From Okapia johnstoni (lineage: Eukaryota; Chordata; Mammalia; Artiodactyla; Giraffidae): a stretch of DNA of 64,000 nt. Numbering within the stretch: the stretch's first letter is position 1; every line of letters starts with the position of its first letter. The notes beneath the pieces are model-generated. The model saw nothing but the letters and a program-made list of their open reading frames with translations. It searched no databases and was not told the origin of the DNA. Shown one piece after another: positions 61,276 through 64,000 of the stretch. Position numbers and translations under genes: made by a program. The stretch is taken from NCBI GenBank assembly GCA_024291935.2, contig CM044306.1:5280501-5344500 (forward strand). Reading direction: 5' to 3'.

Positions 61276-62409
61276 CATAGGGTTAATTTCTGTCTGGTCA
61301 CTGGAGACTGGAACCTCGCTGGCCTGAGGTGTCGGCAGTAACGGAGCCTGTCCCCAGCCAGCAGGGCAAAGCAGCTGGTTCCCTCTGAGCAGCCCTGCAG
61401 AGCCATTGCGGCTGCAGGTGTCACAGAGGTGCTAAGTGCCATTAGCACCTAATTATGTCTGTGCCCTTGCACTTGTAATCAGGTGAACTCAATAGGGGCT
61501 GGAAAGGGGACAGCCTTAAAGAGAAAGCAGCCTGCTACTGGCTGCAAATGTCTGCAAACCCGTTCGCTCCTCTCTGGGATGTGGCCTCTTTCAAACGTCC
61601 AGGGGCCTGCGGGAGGGGGGCAAGTGCACAGATAGGATGCTGCCAATTACAGACTCTTGAAAGTGGGGGGCCACCCAGTGTCTTGGCTCCACAGGAAACA
61701 GGGAAGCGGCAGGGTCCTTTGAGAAAGGGAGGGCGTTTGATGAAACAGAACATTTAGCACAACGGCTGAGACAGCTGTCTGTGGGATGGATGGAGAGGAA
61801 AGGCCAGATCAGAGGGGTCAGCTTGGAGGCTGTTAGTGGAATCCAGGCGTGAGCAGCCATGGGAGGCTGCCAGGGATGTGTGAGAACGGACAGCCCTGGC
61901 AAGTGATACCCCCGTCCCAGCATCCGCTTCCCGGGTCAGAGAAGATGCCCCAAGGCCTGCGGGTCCCACAAGGCACACGCCAAGGATTCAACATCCCCCA
62001 TCCGTGGTAGAGAACAGCTCACTCTGCCCCTTCAGACTCTGGACTGTTTGACCTGGAATTCTCAACAGTCCAAAGCTTCAGAAAATAAGGATCTAAAAAC
62101 CTCAGGAGCCAGAGGCCTGGCCAAATCTGCCCTTCCCCCACCTGCCTGCCTTGCTAGGTGACTCCTTGCCTGCTAGCAGCTGGTTCTTACTGCTTCTGAT
62201 CTGGGGGTCACATCCAGAGGGTAGGGCAGGGGTCCTCTGAGGTCAGGAGAGTCCATAGAGGACTAGTGATGGTTGGGGCATTGTGCCTGGGTAGACAGAG
62301 CCGGGTCTTCTGGGCACCCAGCCCTGTCTCTGGGTTAACAGGACACCCAGTGAAATGCCAGCCCCTGGACTGTTAGAGCTGGGGTTTTCAACAGTCCAAA
62401 CCTGCAGGA
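61276..62409. other. Unique DNA with inverted repeats
   Basis: A perfect 9-6-9 inverted repeat lies at 61427-61450. Two stem-loops of identical geometry lie at 62041-62071 and 62367-62397. No gene or named repeat is recognised. Confidence 0.4.
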
Positions 62410-62541
62410 GGGACTTCCCTGGTGGTCCAGTGGTTAGGATTCTGGGCTTCCACTGCAGGGAACATGAGTTCGACCCCTGGTCGGGGAACTAGGATCCCAC
62501 ATGCAGCATGGTACGGCCGAAAAAATAAAAATAAAAAAGAA
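62410..62541 (+). mobile_element. CHR-type SINE
   Basis: 'gggacttccctggtggtccag', 'gttcgacccctggtcgggg', 'taggatcccacatgcagc' and an AAATAAA tail. It inserted just after the second stem-loop. Confidence 0.92.
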
Positions 62542-63257
62542 ACTTGCCGGAAATGTAGCAATATATACGTGTGACTGATTCTTGGGACAAACTTACATTA
62601 AGAGACGGGTCCTTGTTTGTCTGAAATTTACGTTTACCTGGGCATCCTGTATCACAGCTGGGACCTTTTGCACCTGGAGATACCAGGTGTGCAGGACCCA
62701 GACAGGGGAAGAGAGCACTGGGCACCACACAGCTGAGACCGCTCATCTGTGACTTGGGGACAGACCGCAGGACAGTGATCACGTGCCGCCAGGAAAACTT
62801 ATGGGTGAAAAGTACCGAGTGCTAAAAATCAAAGCAGGGCTGGGAGCAATGCAGCTGCTGTTCGGCTGGAGATCGGAGGCCTCCAGCGGCACACTCAGCC
62901 TCTCTGTGTACACAGCGCGGGCACCACTCACGGGCCAGCCTTGGTTTCTTGCCTGGGAAAGATGGGGGTTGATTCCCATGGCCACGATCTACTTAAAAAC
63001 CCAATGATTCTAGGGGCCTGATCTGTCAGTAAGGATGCATTCAGGGAACTGTGGCTTGTCCCACCAAGAGCTCCTTAGCACAAAAAGGAAAAGCAATCCA
63101 CAGCCAGAAAGAAGGACTGTGTCCTGCAGCCCACAGACGAGCCTCCACGACCTTGGCACCATATGCGGCTGGGAACCCTCAAGGCCGTGCTGTCCCCCTC
63201 GTGGCGGAATCAGAGGCTGGGGCTACACATTGTTCACGTGTACATGCCGGCAAGATT
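62542..63257. other. Unique DNA
   Basis: No repeat or gene supported. Confidence 0.4.
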
Positions 63258-63478
63258 GTTGCTGTTGTTGTTCAGGTGCCAAGTCACGTCCGACTCTTGT
63301 GTGATCCCCTGGAATGTAGCCCACCAGGCTCCTCTGTCCATGGGATTCTCCAGGCAAGAATACTGGAGTGGGTTGCCATTTCCTTCTCCAGGGGATCTTC
63401 CCCACCCAGGGATCGAACCCATGTCTCCTGCGTTGGCAGGTGGCTTCTTTACCACTGAGCCACTTGGGAGGCCCTGCA
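63258..63478 (-). mobile_element. Bov-tA SINE
   Basis: Reverse copy with a (GTT)n-like head at 63258-63275 and the end 'ccacttgggaggccc'. 'ggca(a/g)gatt' at 63249-63257 and 63479-63487 is a probable target duplication. Confidence 0.93.
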
Positions 63479-63487
63479 GGCAGGATT

Positions 63488-64000
63488 ATACCTGCACAGT
63501 TAGAATGTGTAACAGCAGGTTTTATCGGGATAATAAAAATAAAGATCAAAATGGGGTCAGAACCCATCTGAAGAGGGGGCAGCAGAGGGAGATAGATGGT
63601 GGCTTTTTTATTTTTCAGGCAGGCCGGCTCGTGGAGATGTGACAGTGCCCTCCCACCATCTCCAGACCCCTATTAGCACCTCCAGCCATCTGTCTCCACC
63701 AGCATCCTGCCTGGTTAGCCCGCCTGCAGAACTGCGGCTGTCTGGAGTCTAACCAGGGCATGCCTGGAGCTGAGCTCCAGAGGGAAGAAAGGCAGAGAGG
63801 GCAGGGCGGGGCAGCCGGACCGGGGGTGAGGGAGGCTCACCGGGGATGCACAGCTAAGGAAGAAAGGGTGACCGGATGGGCAGGCATGCCCTGCTGGCTT
63901 CCGGCCTGTCCCCACTCCAGAACGAGGGCCCGCCGTGCGCCCCGCATGACACCATGTGCCTGGGGGAAGGAGTGGCATGAAGGGTCATGGACTCATAGCC
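63488..64000. other. Unique DNA to the window end
   Basis: GC-rich to the right; no supported gene, repeat or signal. Confidence 0.4.

Overview
This is nuclear DNA from a ruminant (cattle, sheep, goat, deer and relatives). Bov-tA and BOV-A2 SINEs, CHR-type tRNA-derived SINEs, BovB (RTE) LINE fragments and artiodactyl L1 3' ends occur together, a mix that established knowledge places in Ruminantia. The sequence does not let me name the species or chromosome. I find no convincing protein-coding exon, RNA gene or promoter of a host gene. The only recognisable protein sequence is retrotransposon remnant: an L1 ORF2 C-terminus at 15899-17056 and BovB reverse transcriptase tails near 53.2-53.8 kb, 39.4 kb and 47.4 kb. 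Most reading frames of 60-290 codons are chance frames in GC-rich DNA, SINEs or simple repeats. The window is best read as intergenic or deep intronic DNA.

Layout. 0.6-2.3 kb: a solo MaLR-type LTR, a partly duplicated LTR head, and BOV-A2, Bov-tA and CHR insertions, some nested. 2.3-15 kb: mostly unique GC-rich DNA with about ten SINEs, LTR pieces and one hAT-type element. 15.9-17.4 kb: a 5'-truncated ruminant L1 with target duplications. 17.4-20.6 kb: unique DNA, including blocks that look like candidate regulatory DNA, and an MLT1-type LTR. 20.6-23.4 kb: two ancient L1 fragments broken by SINEs. 27.1-27.7 kb: a long GGAT-type tetranucleotide array. 29.1-30.5 kb: an ancient L1 3' end interrupted by a SINE stub and followed by a CHR SINE. 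30.5-44 kb: mainly unique DNA with scattered MIR/L2 relics. It contains the most regulatory-looking block of the window, a CpG-dense patch followed by an AT-rich, homeodomain-motif-rich stretch at 36.43-36.79 kb. 45-56 kb: dense young and old elements, including a three-level nest at 55.0-55.9 kb and a BovB insertion with a perfect 13-bp target duplication at 53.2-53.8 kb. 56-64 kb: MIR/L2/MER relics, a few SINEs and further AT-rich candidate regulatory blocks.

No pathway or operon logic applies. The biology on display is retrotransposition: L1 machinery, and BovB machinery for the Bov-A tails, leaves short target-site duplications, many readable here. On top of that lie possible non-coding regulatory sequences that can be proposed only from composition and motif symmetry. 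I found no novel gene system. The best second-look items are the 36.4-36.8 kb block, several perfect inverted repeats built on TAAT-type cores, and a repeated stem-loop of identical geometry at 62.04 and 62.37 kb. Family names for ancient repeats are from recognition, not from a database search.
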